From NCBI GenBank assembly GCA_005792355.1, contig SXSC01000367.1, positions 1-64,000 on the forward strand: a stretch of DNA of 64,000 bases, in the 5' to 3' direction. Below the pieces are notes generated by a model, which saw only the letters and a list, made by a program, of their open reading frames with translations, did not search any database and was not told the origin of the DNA. Both the position numbers and the translations under genes were made by a program. Positions 1 through 8,262 of the stretch are shown here, piece after piece (the stretch's first letter is position 1; every line of letters begins with the position of its first letter). Source of the stretch: Opitutaceae bacterium (GTDB taxonomy: Bacteria; Verrucomicrobiota; Verrucomicrobiia; Opitutales; Opitutaceae).

Positions 1-312
1 AACCTGACCGCGACCTTTTCCCCCGAACTGGTGGACGCGTTCATCTATGTGATCGACGTGGCGGAGGGGGACAAGATCCCGCGCAAGGGCGGGCCGGCGA
101 TCCGGTTCAGCGATTTGCTCATCATCAACAAGATTGATCTCGCTCCGCACGTCGGCGCCGATCTCGCCGTGATGGACCGCGACGCGAAGATCCAGCGCGG
201 CGCCAAACCGTTTCTCTTCTGCGATCTAAAACGGGAGCACAATCTCGACGCCGTGATCGCCTGGATTGAGCACCACGTGCTCTTCGCCGATTTTCGCTCC
301 GCGAAAATCTGA
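1..312 (+). CDS. ureG: Urease accessory GTPase UreG, C-terminal part
   Basis: This is the C-terminal 103 residues of UreG, the SIMIBI-class GTPase that helps deliver nickel to the urease active site; the N-terminus with the P-loop lies outside the window. Visible family features are the [20 protein letters not shown] stretch and the NKID guanine-specificity motif followed by LAPHVGADL, a UreG hallmark. The frame is open from base 1 to the TGA at 310-312. The last residues (DFRSAKI) are encoded by a short palindrome at 289-309, so the tail is probably extended relative to the family core. ureD follows after 23 bases on the same strand, so both belong to a urease accessory operon whose structural genes should lie upstream. 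Confidence 0.93.
   Translation, partial: NLTATFSPELVDAFIYVIDVAEGDKIPRKGGPAIRFSDLLIINKIDLAPHVGADLAVMDRDAKIQRGAKPFLFCDLKREHNLDAVIAWIEHHVLFADFRSAKI
289..309. repeat. Stop-associated palindrome, copy 1 (3' end of ureG)
   Basis: Perfect 9-bp arms GATTTTCGC (289-297) and GCGAAAATC (301-309) around the spacer TCC. It encodes the UreG tail DFRSAKI and touches the TGA stop. It belongs to the same family as copies at 311, 1733, 2181, 24623, 24980 and 25560. Confidence 0.75.
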
Positions 313-335
313 GTTTTTTGCGGAGCAAAAACCTC
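311..335. repeat. Stop-associated palindrome, copy 2 (ureG-ureD junction)
   Basis: Eleven-base arms (311-321 and 325-335, one mismatch) around the spacer GGA. It starts inside the ureG stop codon and ends at the base before the ureD ATG, so it fills the whole ureG-ureD gap. Confidence 0.75.
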
Positions 336-1163
336 ATGGCTGAATTCTCCGGCCACCTTGCCCTGCGCGCCGCCGCCCGCGCCGATGGCCGCACGGTTCT
401 GGCGGCCCAGTCATTCCGCGCTCCCTTCCACCTCAGCAAACCCTACTGGAACCCCGAGGCCCGGACTCTCCTGGTGCAGGTCGTCAACCCGACGGCGGGC
501 ATCCTCGCGGGTGATCGGCTGGAGTCGCAGATCGCGGTGGAAAGCGATGCGGCCTTGCTCGTCACGACCCCGAGCGCGAGCCGGGTTTTTCGGATGCGCG
601 AAGGCGAGGCGGTGAGCCGGCAACATTTCGCCGTGGCGACCGGCGGCTGGCTCGAAGTGTTGCCGGAACCATTGGTGCCCCACCGCGGATCGCGCTACCG
701 GCAAATCACCGTGATCGACGTTGAACCGGGCGGCGCGCTTTTCTTTGTCGACCAGCTCATGCCCGGGCGCGTGGGCCACGGCGAGGTCTGGCTCTGGGAT
801 CGTCTTCGGCTCGAAATTACCGTTCGCCTCGGCGGCGAACTCGTCCTGCGGGAACAACTGGATCACACGGGCGCCGGACTGCGCGCCCTCGCGGAATTCT
901 GCGGTTCGGGTCCGGCGGCGTGTTTTGCCAACGCGGTCTTGATCACCCCGCTGGCAGAGACCGAGAGCCCGTCGTGGATTTCCCCACTGCGAGCCTTGCA
1001 CCGGGACGGACTCTGGCTCGGCGTGAGCGCGCTGCGCCGCGGCGGATGGAGCCTCAAGCTCGTCGCAACCGATTCAATCAAGCTACGGGAAGGATTGCGC
1101 GCGGCCCGCGCCATCCTGGCGGATCAGTTCCCGCGGCTGGCGGTCGACCCGCGCAAACTCTAA
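336..1163 (+). CDS. ureD: Urease accessory protein UreD/UreH
   Basis: UreD is the scaffold of the urease activation complex; it binds the apo-urease and receives UreF and UreG during nickel insertion. The 275-residue length is typical. Recognisable family segments are NPTAGILAGDRL near the N-terminus, VTTPSASRVFRM, the EPLVPHRGSRYRQ region and the DQLMPGRVGHGE segment in the middle. The ATG at 336 is chosen; a TTG at 318 in the same frame lies inside a palindromic repeat and would add RSKNL-type residues unlike the family. The gene follows ureG, as in a urease accessory operon. Its TAA overlaps the stop of the convergent small gene on the other strand by four bases. Confidence 0.92.
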   Translation: MAEFSGHLALRAAARADGRTVLAAQSFRAPFHLSKPYWNPEARTLLVQVVNPTAGILAGDRLESQIAVESDAALLVTTPSASRVFRMREGEAVSRQHFAVATGGWLEVLPEPLVPHRGSRYRQITVIDVEPGGALFFVDQLMPGRVGHGEVWLWDRLRLEITVRLGGELVLREQLDHTGAGLRALAEFCGSGPAACFANAVLITPLAETESPSWISPLRALHRDGLWLGVSALRRGGWSLKLVATDSIKLREGLRAARAILADQFPRLAVDPRKL

Positions 1164-1390
1164 ACCCGTGGGCTGCGGCGGCTGCGGAAATGACTCCAGC
1201 CAGCCCAGACCGCAACGGTGAGCAGCGTCAGGAATCCCAGCGTCACCAAGGGGTGCGCGGCCAGGTGGCTGAAGTCCCACGTAAAGTCTCCGCCCTCATG
1301 GCCCGGATGACCCGGATGAGCCTGGGCAACGGCGGCAACTGCAACATACGACGCAAACAACACCAAGGAGCGGCGGGCGATCGATTTCAT
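1160..1390 (-). CDS. Small exported His-rich single-pass membrane protein
   Basis: A 76-residue protein of unknown function. It has a likely signal peptide (MKSIARRSLVLFASYVAVAA, cleavage after AQA), then a His/Gly-rich stretch HPGHPGHEGGDFTWDF, a second hydrophobic helix (about residues 45-63) and a basic C-terminus. The longer frame extending upstream to 1669 encodes nothing membrane-like or conserved-looking, so the ATG at 1390, directly before the signal peptide, is preferred. It is convergent with ureD, with four bases of stop-codon overlap. The His-rich start resembles the HAHPGH segment at the start of mature HupE/UreJ proteins, so a role with nickel is possible but unproven. Whether it is conserved beside urease genes decides the matter. 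Confidence 0.6.
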   Translation of the reverse strand: MKSIARRSLVLFASYVAVAAVAQAHPGHPGHEGGDFTWDFSHLAAHPLVTLGFLTLLTVAVWAGWSHFRSRRSPRV

Positions 1391-1654
1391 CGGGAATACT
1401 TCAAGCAGGTCCCATACCCACTGGCCACAAGAAAATCCGGGTGGGCTCGACTGGGGGCGCATCTCGTAATTGATGGTGGCGGGTCGAACCGAGAGGGGCA
1501 CCGCATTGTCGGCGCCGTTCCGTTTGGAGTGAACCCTCGCCCTTCGCCTGGCCTTTTCTTGCCGGCTGACGTCTGTGACCGATCCGTCGCACCGACGATT
1601 GAGAGACAAGCCCCGGTGCGTGACGGTGCCCGGGAAAACGATTCCTCGCGAAAA

Positions 1655-1680
1655 GCCCGATGCGGACATCGGGCTCCACC
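1655..1680. repeat. CCCGATG-type hairpin repeat
   Basis: GCCCGATG (1655-1662) and CATCGGGC (1667-1674) pair perfectly around four bases and are followed by TCCACC. The same hairpin plus TCCACC pattern occurs twice, in opposite orientations, at 24828-24902. Confidence 0.6.
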
Positions 1681-1707
1681 ATCCAATCGCATGGCGCGAA
1701 ACGATCC

Positions 1708-1728
1708 CAAAACCGCCCGGCGGTTTTG
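1708..1728 (-). terminator. Hairpin downstream of rpsI
   Basis: CAAAACCGCC (1708-1717) and GGCGGTTTTG (1719-1728) form a perfect inverted repeat 26 bases after the rpsI stop. The T-rich strand next to it is weak, so this is a probable rather than a certain rho-independent terminator of the rplM-rpsI operon. Confidence 0.5.
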
Positions 1729-1732
1729 AAAA

Positions 1733-1755
1733 AGGTTTTTGCGCAGGAAAAACCT
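1733..1755. repeat. Stop-associated palindrome, copy 3 (rpsI stop)
   Basis: Arms AGGTTTTTGC (1733-1742) and GGAAAAACCT (1746-1755), one mismatch, spacer GCA. On the minus strand it begins inside the rpsI TGA. Confidence 0.7.
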
Positions 1756-2159
1756 CAGCGCTTGGAGAACTGGAAGCGCTTGCGGGCGCCGGGCTGGCCG
1801 GCCTTCTTGCGTTCCTTCTCGCGCGGGTCGCGCTTCATGTGGCCGGCCTTCTTGAGCTTCGGGCGCAACTCGGCGTTCATCTTCTGGAGCGCGCGAGCGA
1901 TGCCGTGGGCGACCGCCCCGGCCTGCCCGGTGACTCCGCCGCCGGCGACATTGGCCGTCACATCGATCTTATCCCGCAGCTCGACCGTCAGGAGCGGCAG
2001 GTAGGCCTGCTTGGCGAAATTCTCGTGGGAGAAATACTTCTCAAATTCACGTCCGTTGACGATCAATTTGCCCGTGCCCTCGGTGATGCGCACGCGAGCG
2101 GTCGAGGTTTTGCGGCGGCCGGTGCCGAGGAAGACGTTGGCGGGTGTGACAGCACTCAT
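1755..2159 (-). CDS. rpsI: 30S ribosomal protein S9
   Basis: Ribosomal protein S9 of the small subunit; its C-terminal tail reaches the P-site tRNA. The 134 residues match the usual length. Diagnostic segments are GTGRRKTSTARV at the N-terminus, VNGRE, the glycine-rich VAGGGVTGQAGA and the basic C-terminus ending RKRFQFSKR, close to the universal RKRxQFSKR. It lies 42 bases downstream of rplM on the same strand, the near-universal rplM-rpsI pair. A stop-associated palindrome overlaps its TGA, and a hairpin that could terminate the transcript follows. Confidence 0.98.
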   Translation of the reverse strand: MSAVTPANVFLGTGRRKTSTARVRITEGTGKLIVNGREFEKYFSHENFAKQAYLPLLTVELRDKIDVTANVAGGGVTGQAGAVAHGIARALQKMNAELRPKLKKAGHMKRDPREKERKKAGQPGARKRFQFSKR

Positions 2160-2180
2160 GAGGAATTTGTCCGTTGGGTG

Positions 2181-2203
2181 AGGTTTTTGCTGCGCAAAAA
2201 CCT
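2181..2203. repeat. Stop-associated palindrome, copy 4 (rplM stop)
   Basis: Perfect 10-bp arms AGGTTTTTGC (2181-2190) and GCAAAAACCT (2194-2203) with spacer TGC. On the minus strand it begins within the rplM TAG (2204-2202) and fills part of the rplM-rpsI gap. Confidence 0.8.
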
Positions 2204-2630
2204 AGATGGAAATTTTCTGAGGATTGCCAGCTTCGTGCAGGTGCTTCTCGCCGGCAAACACGCGCAGTTTGGTCAGCATATGCGCGGCGATCCGGTTCTT
2301 CGGCAACATGCCCTTCACGGCGCGCTCGATGATGAACTCCGGGTGCCGTTCGCGCATCAGCGAGACCTTGCGATAGCTCTCACCGCCGACGAAGCCGGAG
2401 AAGAACATGTACTCGTTCTGGACCTCTTTCTTGCCGGTCAGCACGACCTTTTCGGCATTGATGACCACGACGAAGTCGCCGGTATCGACACTGGGGGTGT
2501 AGGTGGGCTTGTGGCGACCACGGATGATGTTGGCGGCCTTGACGGCGAGACGACCGAGCGGAACCCCCTTAGCATCGATGAGATACCACTTGGGTTGCAC
2601 TGTCTCCTTCTTGGCGAGGAACGTTTTCAT
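2202..2630 (-). CDS. rplM: 50S ribosomal protein L13
   Basis: Ribosomal protein L13, an early-assembly protein of the large subunit. The 142 residues from the ATG at 2630 (MKTFLAKK) match the family length; five extra codons to an upstream ATG at 2645 are not needed. Recognisable segments are WYLIDAKGVPLGRLA, the GDFVVVINAEKV core, LTGKK, the GMLPKNRIAAHML motif and LRVFAGEKHLHEAQ-like AGNPQ near the end. It is the first gene of the rplM-rpsI operon. The stop codon overlaps a short palindrome that continues into the intergenic gap. Confidence 0.98.
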   Translation of the reverse strand: MKTFLAKKETVQPKWYLIDAKGVPLGRLAVKAANIIRGRHKPTYTPSVDTGDFVVVINAEKVVLTGKKEVQNEYMFFSGFVGGESYRKVSLMRERHPEFIIERAVKGMLPKNRIAAHMLTKLRVFAGEKHLHEAGNPQKISI

Positions 2631-2769
2631 GCGAAAAGAGGTCAATGGCTAAGGTCAAAAAGGGTCCTGTCAATCGAGTTTTCCGCCGCAGGTCCGAAAA
2701 CTTTTCGGAAGGCCAGGGGCAGTGACCTCCGGACTTGTTTCCGGGTGTCATTCTGCGAACTTCGACCGC

Positions 2770-3177
2770 ATGAGCAACGGTTCGAAACAGTTCTCTTGGC
2801 CACTACTTGCAGCCGGGATCCTCGGCGTCACCGGCGTGGCGCTCGGCGCCATCGGCGCGCATTCGCTGAAGGCAACCCTCGTGGAGCGCGGCATGTTTGG
2901 GGCTTGGGAAACCGCGGCCCGCTATCACCTCTTTCACGCCATCGCGCTGATCGGCGTGGCCGCGTGGATGCGCGCCGGACCCAACATCCGGCAGCCTGGC
3001 CCCATCGGCTGGGTGTCTCCGTGCTGGTGCGTCGGCATCGTGCTGTTCTCCGGTTCGCTCTACTGGCTCGCGCTGGGCGGACCCCGCTGGCTTGGACCAG
3101 TGACACCGTTCGGCGGCCTGGCGCTGATGCTCGGCTGGCTGCTGATCGCGATTGCCGCGTTTTCGAAACGCGACTGA
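2770..3177 (+). CDS. DUF423 family small membrane protein
   Basis: A 135-residue integral membrane protein of the DUF423 (YgdD-like) family, function unknown. Family features are the first helix with GVTGVALGAIGAHSLK, the WETAARYHLFHAIALIGVA segment with the conserved YHxxHxxA pattern, and two more helices (GIVLFSGSLYWLALGG, and TPFGGLALMLGWLLIA). Four membrane segments are predicted by eye. The ATG at 2770 is chosen because the upstream extension to 2722 is not hydrophobic or family-like. The nucleotidyltransferase gene follows 18 bases later on the same strand, so the two are probably co-transcribed. Confidence 0.85.
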   Translation: MSNGSKQFSWPLLAAGILGVTGVALGAIGAHSLKATLVERGMFGAWETAARYHLFHAIALIGVAAWMRAGPNIRQPGPIGWVSPCWCVGIVLFSGSLYWLALGGPRWLGPVTPFGGLALMLGWLLIAIAAFSKRD

Positions 3178-3195
3178 GGGCGGGAATCCGAAGTG

Positions 3196-4602
3196 ATGCG
3201 CCCCGAACTCCACCTGCCCGATGATCTCCGCGCCATGCTCGAGGCGGTGCGCCGCATCGGCCGGCCGCGCATCGTCGGGGGCGGCGTGCGGGACTGGCTG
3301 CTCGGGCTCACGCCGAAGGATTTCGATATCGAGGTCGGTGGGGCCGATTTCGAGACGATGCATCGCACGCTCGAGCCCTTCGGGGCGACCGATGTGGTGG
3401 GTCGCAGTTTCGGGGTGATCAAGGTGCGCAGCCCCGCCAGCGGCGAGGAATACGATTTTTCGCTGCCGCGCCGGGAATCGAAAACCGGGGCCGGGCACCG
3501 CGGCTTCGCCGTCGCGCCCGACCCCACCTTGAGCGATGCCGAGGCGGCCGCCCGGCGCGATTTCACCATCAACGCCATCGCCCTCGATCCCTTCACCGGT
3601 GCAATTATCGATCCGCACGACGGGCGGGGTGATCTGGCGGCCCACCGCCTGCGGCACACCAGTGCGGCCTTTGTCGAGGACCCGCTGCGCGTCCTGCGGG
3701 CCTTTCAACTCGCCGCCCGCTTCGACTTCACGCTGGCACCCGAAACCGCCGAACTCTGCCGAACGATTTCGCCGTCTTTCACCGAACTGCCGGTTGAGCG
3801 GGTCTGGGGCGAATGGGAAAAATGGGCGGCAAAATCGGTGCGGCCCTCGCGCGGCCTCACCGTGCTGGAGGAAACCGGCTGGCTGCGGCACTTCCCGGAA
3901 ATCGCGGCGCTGCGCGGCACACCCCAGGAGCCGGAGTGGCACCCGGAAGGCGATGTGTTCGCGCACACCCAACACTGTCTCGATGCGTTGGTCGCCCTCC
4001 CCGACTGGCAGGACGGCGACGCGGGGCGACGGCAATTGCTCATGCTCGCGGTGCTGGGGCACGATTTCGGCAAGCCGTCCACCACGGTCCAGGTGGATAA
4101 ACGCGGCGCCCTGCGCTGGACCAGTCCCGCCCACGAGGCCGCCGGCGGCCCGCTCGCCGAGTCTTTCCTGCGGCGGATCGGGGCCCCGCTGCGTTTCGAC
4201 GCCCCGGTGCGCGCCCTCGTCGTGAATCACCTCGCCCACCACCACGGGCAGGCGGAGTTTTCCGACTCGTCCGTGCGCCGCCTGGCCCGCCGGCTGCACC
4301 CTGCCACCATCGATGAACTCGCCCTCGTCATGCGGGCCGACGCCAACGGGCGGCCCCCGCTCGCCTCCACCGAGATCCAGGCGCGCATCGATGAATTGGT
4401 GCGGAAGGCGCGCGCCCTCGAACTCGAGCGCCTCGCCCCGAAGCCGATCGTGCAGGGCCGGCACCTGCTCGCACTCGGACGGTCGCCGGGCCCGGACTTC
4501 AAGCCGATCATCAACGCCGCCTTCGAGGCACAGCTCGACGGGGCGTTTTCCGACGAAGCGGGCGGCGTGGCCTGGCTCGAGGATTTCCTGAGGAGATTCT
4601 GA
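3196..4602 (+). CDS. CCA tRNA nucleotidyltransferase / poly(A) polymerase family with HD domain
   Basis: A class II nucleotidyltransferase of 468 residues that probably adds or repairs the CCA end of tRNAs. Residues 1-30 lead into the signature GGGVRDWLLG, followed by the metal-binding DFDIEV and the RRDFTINAIA motif; EDPLRVLRAFQLAARF is the RNA-binding head region. From about residue 250 a helical HD-type domain follows, with HPEGDVFAHTQHCLD, LGHDFGKP, SPAHEAAGG and NHLAHHHG supplying the metal-binding His/Asp residues. A GTG at 3193 lies one codon before the preferred ATG at 3196. It follows the DUF423 gene closely. The exact specificity (CCA addition, A-addition or CC-addition) cannot be read from the sequence alone. 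Confidence 0.88.
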   Translation: MRPELHLPDDLRAMLEAVRRIGRPRIVGGGVRDWLLGLTPKDFDIEVGGADFETMHRTLEPFGATDVVGRSFGVIKVRSPASGEEYDFSLPRRESKTGAGHRGFAVAPDPTLSDAEAAARRDFTINAIALDPFTGAIIDPHDGRGDLAAHRLRHTSAAFVEDPLRVLRAFQLAARFDFTLAPETAELCRTISPSFTELPVERVWGEWEKWAAKSVRPSRGLTVLEETGWLRHFPEIAALRGTPQEPEWHPEGDVFAHTQHCLDALVALPDWQDGDAGRRQLLMLAVLGHDFGKPSTTVQVDKRGALRWTSPAHEAAGGPLAESFLRRIGAPLRFDAPVRALVVNHLAHHHGQAEFSDSSVRRLARRLHPATIDELALVMRADANGRPPLASTEIQARIDELVRKARALELERLAPKPIVQGRHLLALGRSPGPDFKPIINAAFEAQLDGAFSDEAGGVAWLEDFLRRF

Positions 4603-4881
4603 AGATGTCACGCGGAGCCGCACTCACGGATTCCAGTTTTTGCTTTGGGGCAAAGACGGGGCTGAACTCACGCAAGGATTGATAGCAGCTTTCAGAATTT
4701 GAATCTGTGGGAAGTGCGTTATTTCAGTCGAGAGCAGGGATGCAGCTGTTTCTGCGATGGTGGCGAAAAGCAGCCGGGCGCGAAGGACTGCTGGGGACCA
4801 GGAGTGCCACTCGCTGCATTTCGACCCGGTGCAAGCGGTGGTGGGACCTGTGTTCACCCGCCCGGCTTGGATCGCCCGCCG

Positions 4882-5370
4882 CTATGACACACCATGCGTG
4901 AGGAGCTCGACCTCGCCACAATTCAGTTCCCCGTCGGTCAGGATTCTCGCCCGCAGGCCACCGCGGCCCTTGAGCCAGTCCTCCGCGCCGGGCGCGACCG
5001 CCGAGTTCATCCAATGGCAGGGACGCGACTCGCTCATGCCTTCAAATCCCACTCCACCCAACGTGAAACGCGATCCGATGAGCGCGTTGAGGTCGAGCCC
5101 TTCGACGACGACGTTGCGCCGAAACACGTCAGGGGAGAGCGCTGGCAACTTGAATTCGCGCCGCGCCGCTTCGTGCACCTCCCACGCAAAGAACGTGATC
5201 TGCCCGTGATAGTCGGGGCGATAGCCGAAGAAGCGATCACCCTCGAGACCCCGGCCAGCGCGGCATTTCGCGGCGGGCACGTCGCTCGTCGGGTGATCGC
5301 CCGGTGGCATACCGTGCCGGCCGAAAAAATTGTGGCCGGGAGAAATGAAGATGTGGCGAATGACGGGCAC
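4882..5370 (-). CDS. MOSC domain protein
   Basis: A 162-residue protein made of a single MOSC domain, the fold of the C-terminal part of molybdenum-cofactor sulfurase and of mARC-type proteins. Features are GLEGDRFFGYR in the first third, FAWEVHEA, FRRNVVVEGLDLNALIG and the ESRPCHW segment carrying the conserved cysteine expected in MOSC proteins, which carry sulfur or bind Moco. The start is a GTG at 5370 directly before PVIRHIFISPGHNFFG; no better ATG is seen upstream. The gene lies alone on the minus strand between the nucleotidyltransferase and a Uma2 gene. Other Moco-related genes (xdhC, mobA-like) lie 18 kb downstream. Confidence 0.85.
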   Translation of the reverse strand: MPVIRHIFISPGHNFFGRHGMPPGDHPTSDVPAAKCRAGRGLEGDRFFGYRPDYHGQITFFAWEVHEAARREFKLPALSPDVFRRNVVVEGLDLNALIGSRFTLGGVGFEGMSESRPCHWMNSAVAPGAEDWLKGRGGLRARILTDGELNCGEVELLTHGVS

Positions 5371-5435
5371 GCGGGCGGAAACAAATCACATGGCGTGCCA
5401 GGGCGCAACGCGGGCCAGAGCACACCCGAGACGCG

Positions 5436-6005
5436 TCAGGGCAGAAGGTCGGTGACCGCGAGCGGCTGCGCATGCGGGCCGGTGGCAATCGTTCCGCCGC
5501 GACGGCAGGTGAGAGACACGACGTACGCTTCGCCCTCGGGCTGGCGATACACCTCGACGCAGTCATCGACCAGATTGACGATCCAGTATTCGGGCACGCC
5601 TTCGCGCGCGTAGAGGCGGAGTTTGCGGCCGCGATCAATTGCGAGGCTGGAATCGGCAACTTCAACGACGAGTTCGGCGTTGAGGGGGTGCCCCCCCAAA
5701 TAGTCGCGCGGCGAACCCCGCACCACGGCGACATCGGGCTCGGGCAGCGAAAGCAAGCCGAGGCGGAGTGGTTGTTGTTCCCGCGAGTAGTATCCAGTGC
5801 CAAACGCGCGCTCAACCGCTGCAACAACCAAATCAATTACGATGCCATGCGGGCTTTTTTGCGGGCTCATGTGCGTGATGATTTCGCCGTCGATCAGCTC
5901 GATCGGATCCTCGGTGGTGAAGATGCCACGCGCCACCGCCTCCTCATAACGATCGGCGTCCCACAAAAAGCGCGCGACCGGCGCGGGTTGGGTGGCGGTG
6001 TCCAT
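5436..6005 (-). CDS. Uma2 family protein (PD-(D/E)XK nuclease fold)
   Basis: A 189-residue Uma2/DUF820 protein, a family with a restriction-endonuclease-like fold, abundant in cyanobacteria and environmental bacteria; the cellular role is unknown. The family pattern is visible: ELIDGEIITHMSP near residue 35, PEPDVAVV with the putative catalytic Asp, ELVVEVADSSLAIDRGRK with the Glu and Lys of the nuclease motif, and YAREGVPEYWIVN downstream. The ATG at 6005 (MDTATQPAP) is preferred to the one at 6056, which adds an unrelated Arg-rich stretch. It stands alone, 65 bases upstream of the MOSC gene on the same strand. Confidence 0.87.
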   Translation of the reverse strand: MDTATQPAPVARFLWDADRYEEAVARGIFTTEDPIELIDGEIITHMSPQKSPHGIVIDLVVAAVERAFGTGYYSREQQPLRLGLLSLPEPDVAVVRGSPRDYLGGHPLNAELVVEVADSSLAIDRGRKLRLYAREGVPEYWIVNLVDDCVEVYRQPEGEAYVVSLTCRRGGTIATGPHAQPLAVTDLLP

Positions 6006-6179
6006 GCGCGGAAACGTGGCGCAAGCTGGGCGGGCGCGCAAGGAAAACGGCGGCACGAGTGTCGGCGGCGCGCTCAGAACGACCAGCGCACGCTCATTTG
6101 ACTAGAACAGCCGCCAAACCGGCCTTTCAGGCCACCGTCGTCTGTGCGATTTCTGGAATCGCCATCGAGAGATCGTTCC

Positions 6180-8156
6180 TCAATCCCGCGACTTCGCCGG
6201 CATCTCAATGACCTGCGTCGGGCCGATTCTAACGTTTGCCTTGTGCACGTATTTCTTCAGGAACTCATCGACCTTCGTGAAGAAGGCGATGCTCAGCTCC
6301 TCCTTGCGGAAACCGTGACCCTCATCCTTTTCGATGATCATCTCGTAGGTTTTCCCCGCCTTTTTCAGCGCCGCCTCCATGTCATAACCCTGGTTGATTC
6401 GCACGCGCGGATCGTTTTTCCCGTAGGCCATCAGCACGGGGGCGCGGATGCGGTCGGCGAAATGCACCGGCGACGTGTCGTGGAGGCGTTGGCGATCCTG
6501 GGCGTTGCCCAAGTCCGCGATGCGCGTGGCATACCAATGCGCGCGCTCCTTGGAGGCGCCATCGCCGCGCGGGATGAGCTCGTCGATATCCACCACCCCG
6601 ACGTAATTGATCCCCGCGCAATAGAGCTCCGGCGTAAACGCCAGGCCCGCCATCGTCGCATACCCGCCATAGCTGGCACCCGCAATCACCACGCGCTGCG
6701 GGTCCGCGACGCCCTGGTCAACGGCCCACTTCACCGCATCGCTCAGGTCGTGCTGCATTTCCAAGCCCCATTTCTTCCAGCCGGCGCGCTCGAACCCGTC
6801 CCCATAGCCACCCGAGCCGCGATAGTTCACCTGCAGCACCGCATAGCCGCGATTGGCATAGAATTGGATCTCGGGACTAAACGTCCAATGGTCGCGAATC
6901 CCAAACGGGCCCCCGTGCGGGTGGAGGATCAAGGGTAGATTTTGGGGGTCCCGTCCGACGGGCAGCGTCAGGTAGCCGTGAATCGTGAGACCGTCCCGCG
7001 CCTTGAACGTGAGATGCTTCATCGGCGCCATCTGCTCCGGATCGATCCCGGGCTTCACGACCGCGAGCTCTTCCAGCTTCTTGGTGCTCTTGTCGAACAG
7101 GTAATAAACGCCGGGATCGCGATCGCTCGTCGAAAACAACAACTGCCGGGATCCGTCGGACGATGCGTGGCGCGGGTAGTTGACCGTGTCCGGCAGCGAG
7201 GCGTCGAAACGCCGCTGCAACTGCTCCGCCTCCGGATCGATCCAGTGAAATCTTTCGCGATCCGCCTGGTACGAGATGCCGACGGCCTTTTTGCGCGCCT
7301 CATCATAGAGGACGTTGCCCGCATCGTAGATGTCATGACCAAAAACCATCTCCCCCAGCGTGCGCGCCTGCGTGTCGTAGTGATAAATGGCCTCGGTCTT
7401 TCGCCCGACGTTTGACGAGACAAAGAGCGTGCGATTGTCGCCATCGAACGCGATCGGACTCCAACCGGGCGCATCGGCATGCCCCGTCTGCACCGGCTCC
7501 CAAGTTCCCTTGGCCTCGTTCAAGATCAGTACCGTCACCGTCTGACCCTGCTGCGCCACGCCTAGCCGGACGCGCCGCTCCCGGTCCAGGATCCACCGAC
7601 GGACATAGCCAGGATTCGCCGTCACCAGGGTGAGTCGCCCGGTTTGAAGGTTCATCGAACAGACATCGGGCCCTTGCGCCCCCGAGAGATTGCCCAACGC
7701 CAGAAAGTTGGTCGGATCCTTGGGCAAACGCGCCAGCAAACCGCGGAAGCGGTTGTTCACTTCCTGCGTCGTGCCAACCTTGGTCGCACCCGCGAGCAGG
7801 CTGCGCCCGGTGCCATCCCGGTTGACGGCGTAGACCAGGGGCGACTCCTGACCGTCTTCATCCTTGATGAAGATCAACCGATCGTCGCTGGCCCACATCA
7901 CCGTGGAGACATCGTTGTCCGTGAAATTCGACAGCAAGTTTTTCGTCTTCTTTTCCAGATCGATGACCGCGACGTTCATCCGGTGCTCATACGGCACGAG
8001 GCACGCGATGCGCCGGCCGTCGGGCGAGAACGAGAGTCCGGTGATGTTGGCTTTCTTGAAAATTGTCTCGATCGGCAACTCCGGCGGTTGGGCCACCCGG
8101 GCCACCGCGGGCACCACGGAAATCAGCAGGGCAAGGCAGGCACGTAGCGCATTCAT
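6180..8156 (-). CDS. Secreted S9 family prolyl-oligopeptidase-like peptidase
   Basis: A 658-residue secreted serine peptidase of family S9 (prolyl oligopeptidase / acylaminoacyl peptidase type). A signal peptide (MNALRACLALLISVVPAVA) precedes a beta-propeller region (about 25-400) with SFSPDGRRIACL-type blades, and an alpha/beta-hydrolase domain from about residue 410. The catalytic triad is visible: Ser495 in GASYGGY, Asp582 in GKNDPR and His614 in GHGF. The ATG at 8156 is chosen because it starts the signal peptide; the open frame upstream to 8354 overlaps the end of the receptor gene. It lies 106 bases downstream of a TonB-dependent receptor on the same strand, which suggests that it trims peptides for uptake. 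Confidence 0.93.
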   Translation of the reverse strand: MNALRACLALLISVVPAVARVAQPPELPIETIFKKANITGLSFSPDGRRIACLVPYEHRMNVAVIDLEKKTKNLLSNFTDNDVSTVMWASDDRLIFIKDEDGQESPLVYAVNRDGTGRSLLAGATKVGTTQEVNNRFRGLLARLPKDPTNFLALGNLSGAQGPDVCSMNLQTGRLTLVTANPGYVRRWILDRERRVRLGVAQQGQTVTVLILNEAKGTWEPVQTGHADAPGWSPIAFDGDNRTLFVSSNVGRKTEAIYHYDTQARTLGEMVFGHDIYDAGNVLYDEARKKAVGISYQADRERFHWIDPEAEQLQRRFDASLPDTVNYPRHASSDGSRQLLFSTSDRDPGVYYLFDKSTKKLEELAVVKPGIDPEQMAPMKHLTFKARDGLTIHGYLTLPVGRDPQNLPLILHPHGGPFGIRDHWTFSPEIQFYANRGYAVLQVNYRGSGGYGDGFERAGWKKWGLEMQHDLSDAVKWAVDQGVADPQRVVIAGASYGGYATMAGLAFTPELYCAGINYVGVVDIDELIPRGDGASKERAHWYATRIADLGNAQDRQRLHDTSPVHFADRIRAPVLMAYGKNDPRVRINQGYDMEAALKKAGKTYEMIIEKDEGHGFRKEELSIAFFTKVDEFLKKYVHKANVRIGPTQVIEMPAKSRD

Positions 8157-8262
8157 GGATGGAATAAGTCGGGGCTCGGGCATCCCGAATTCCCCGCGCG
8201 GCCCCACCTGAACGCCGGGCACCGGCAAGCGGACGCCGCAAATGTCGTCACCGGCGATCTCC

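Larger units (their letters stand above)
1391..1754. other. Intergenic region with terminator and two palindromes
   Basis: 364 bases without a supported gene. It holds a hairpin of the CCCGATG family (1655-1680), a strong hairpin at 1708-1728 behind rpsI and a stop-associated palindrome (1733-1755). I looked for a metal or cobalamin riboswitch ahead of the small membrane protein and saw no convincing match. Confidence 0.6.

Noticed and set aside
1391-1650. Cobalamin or nickel/cobalt riboswitch ahead of the small membrane gene
   Set aside because: Only short fragments resembling the conserved boxes were seen, in the wrong order and spacing.
2803-4623. 606-codon minus-strand frame opposite the nucleotidyltransferase
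   Set aside because: Antisense shadow in GC-rich DNA; the plus strand carries a full set of family motifs.
4632-4660. Possible eighth stop-associated palindrome (GTTTTTGC ... GGCAAAGAC)
   Set aside because: The arms match over only about five bases and it lies 30 bases beyond the stop codon.
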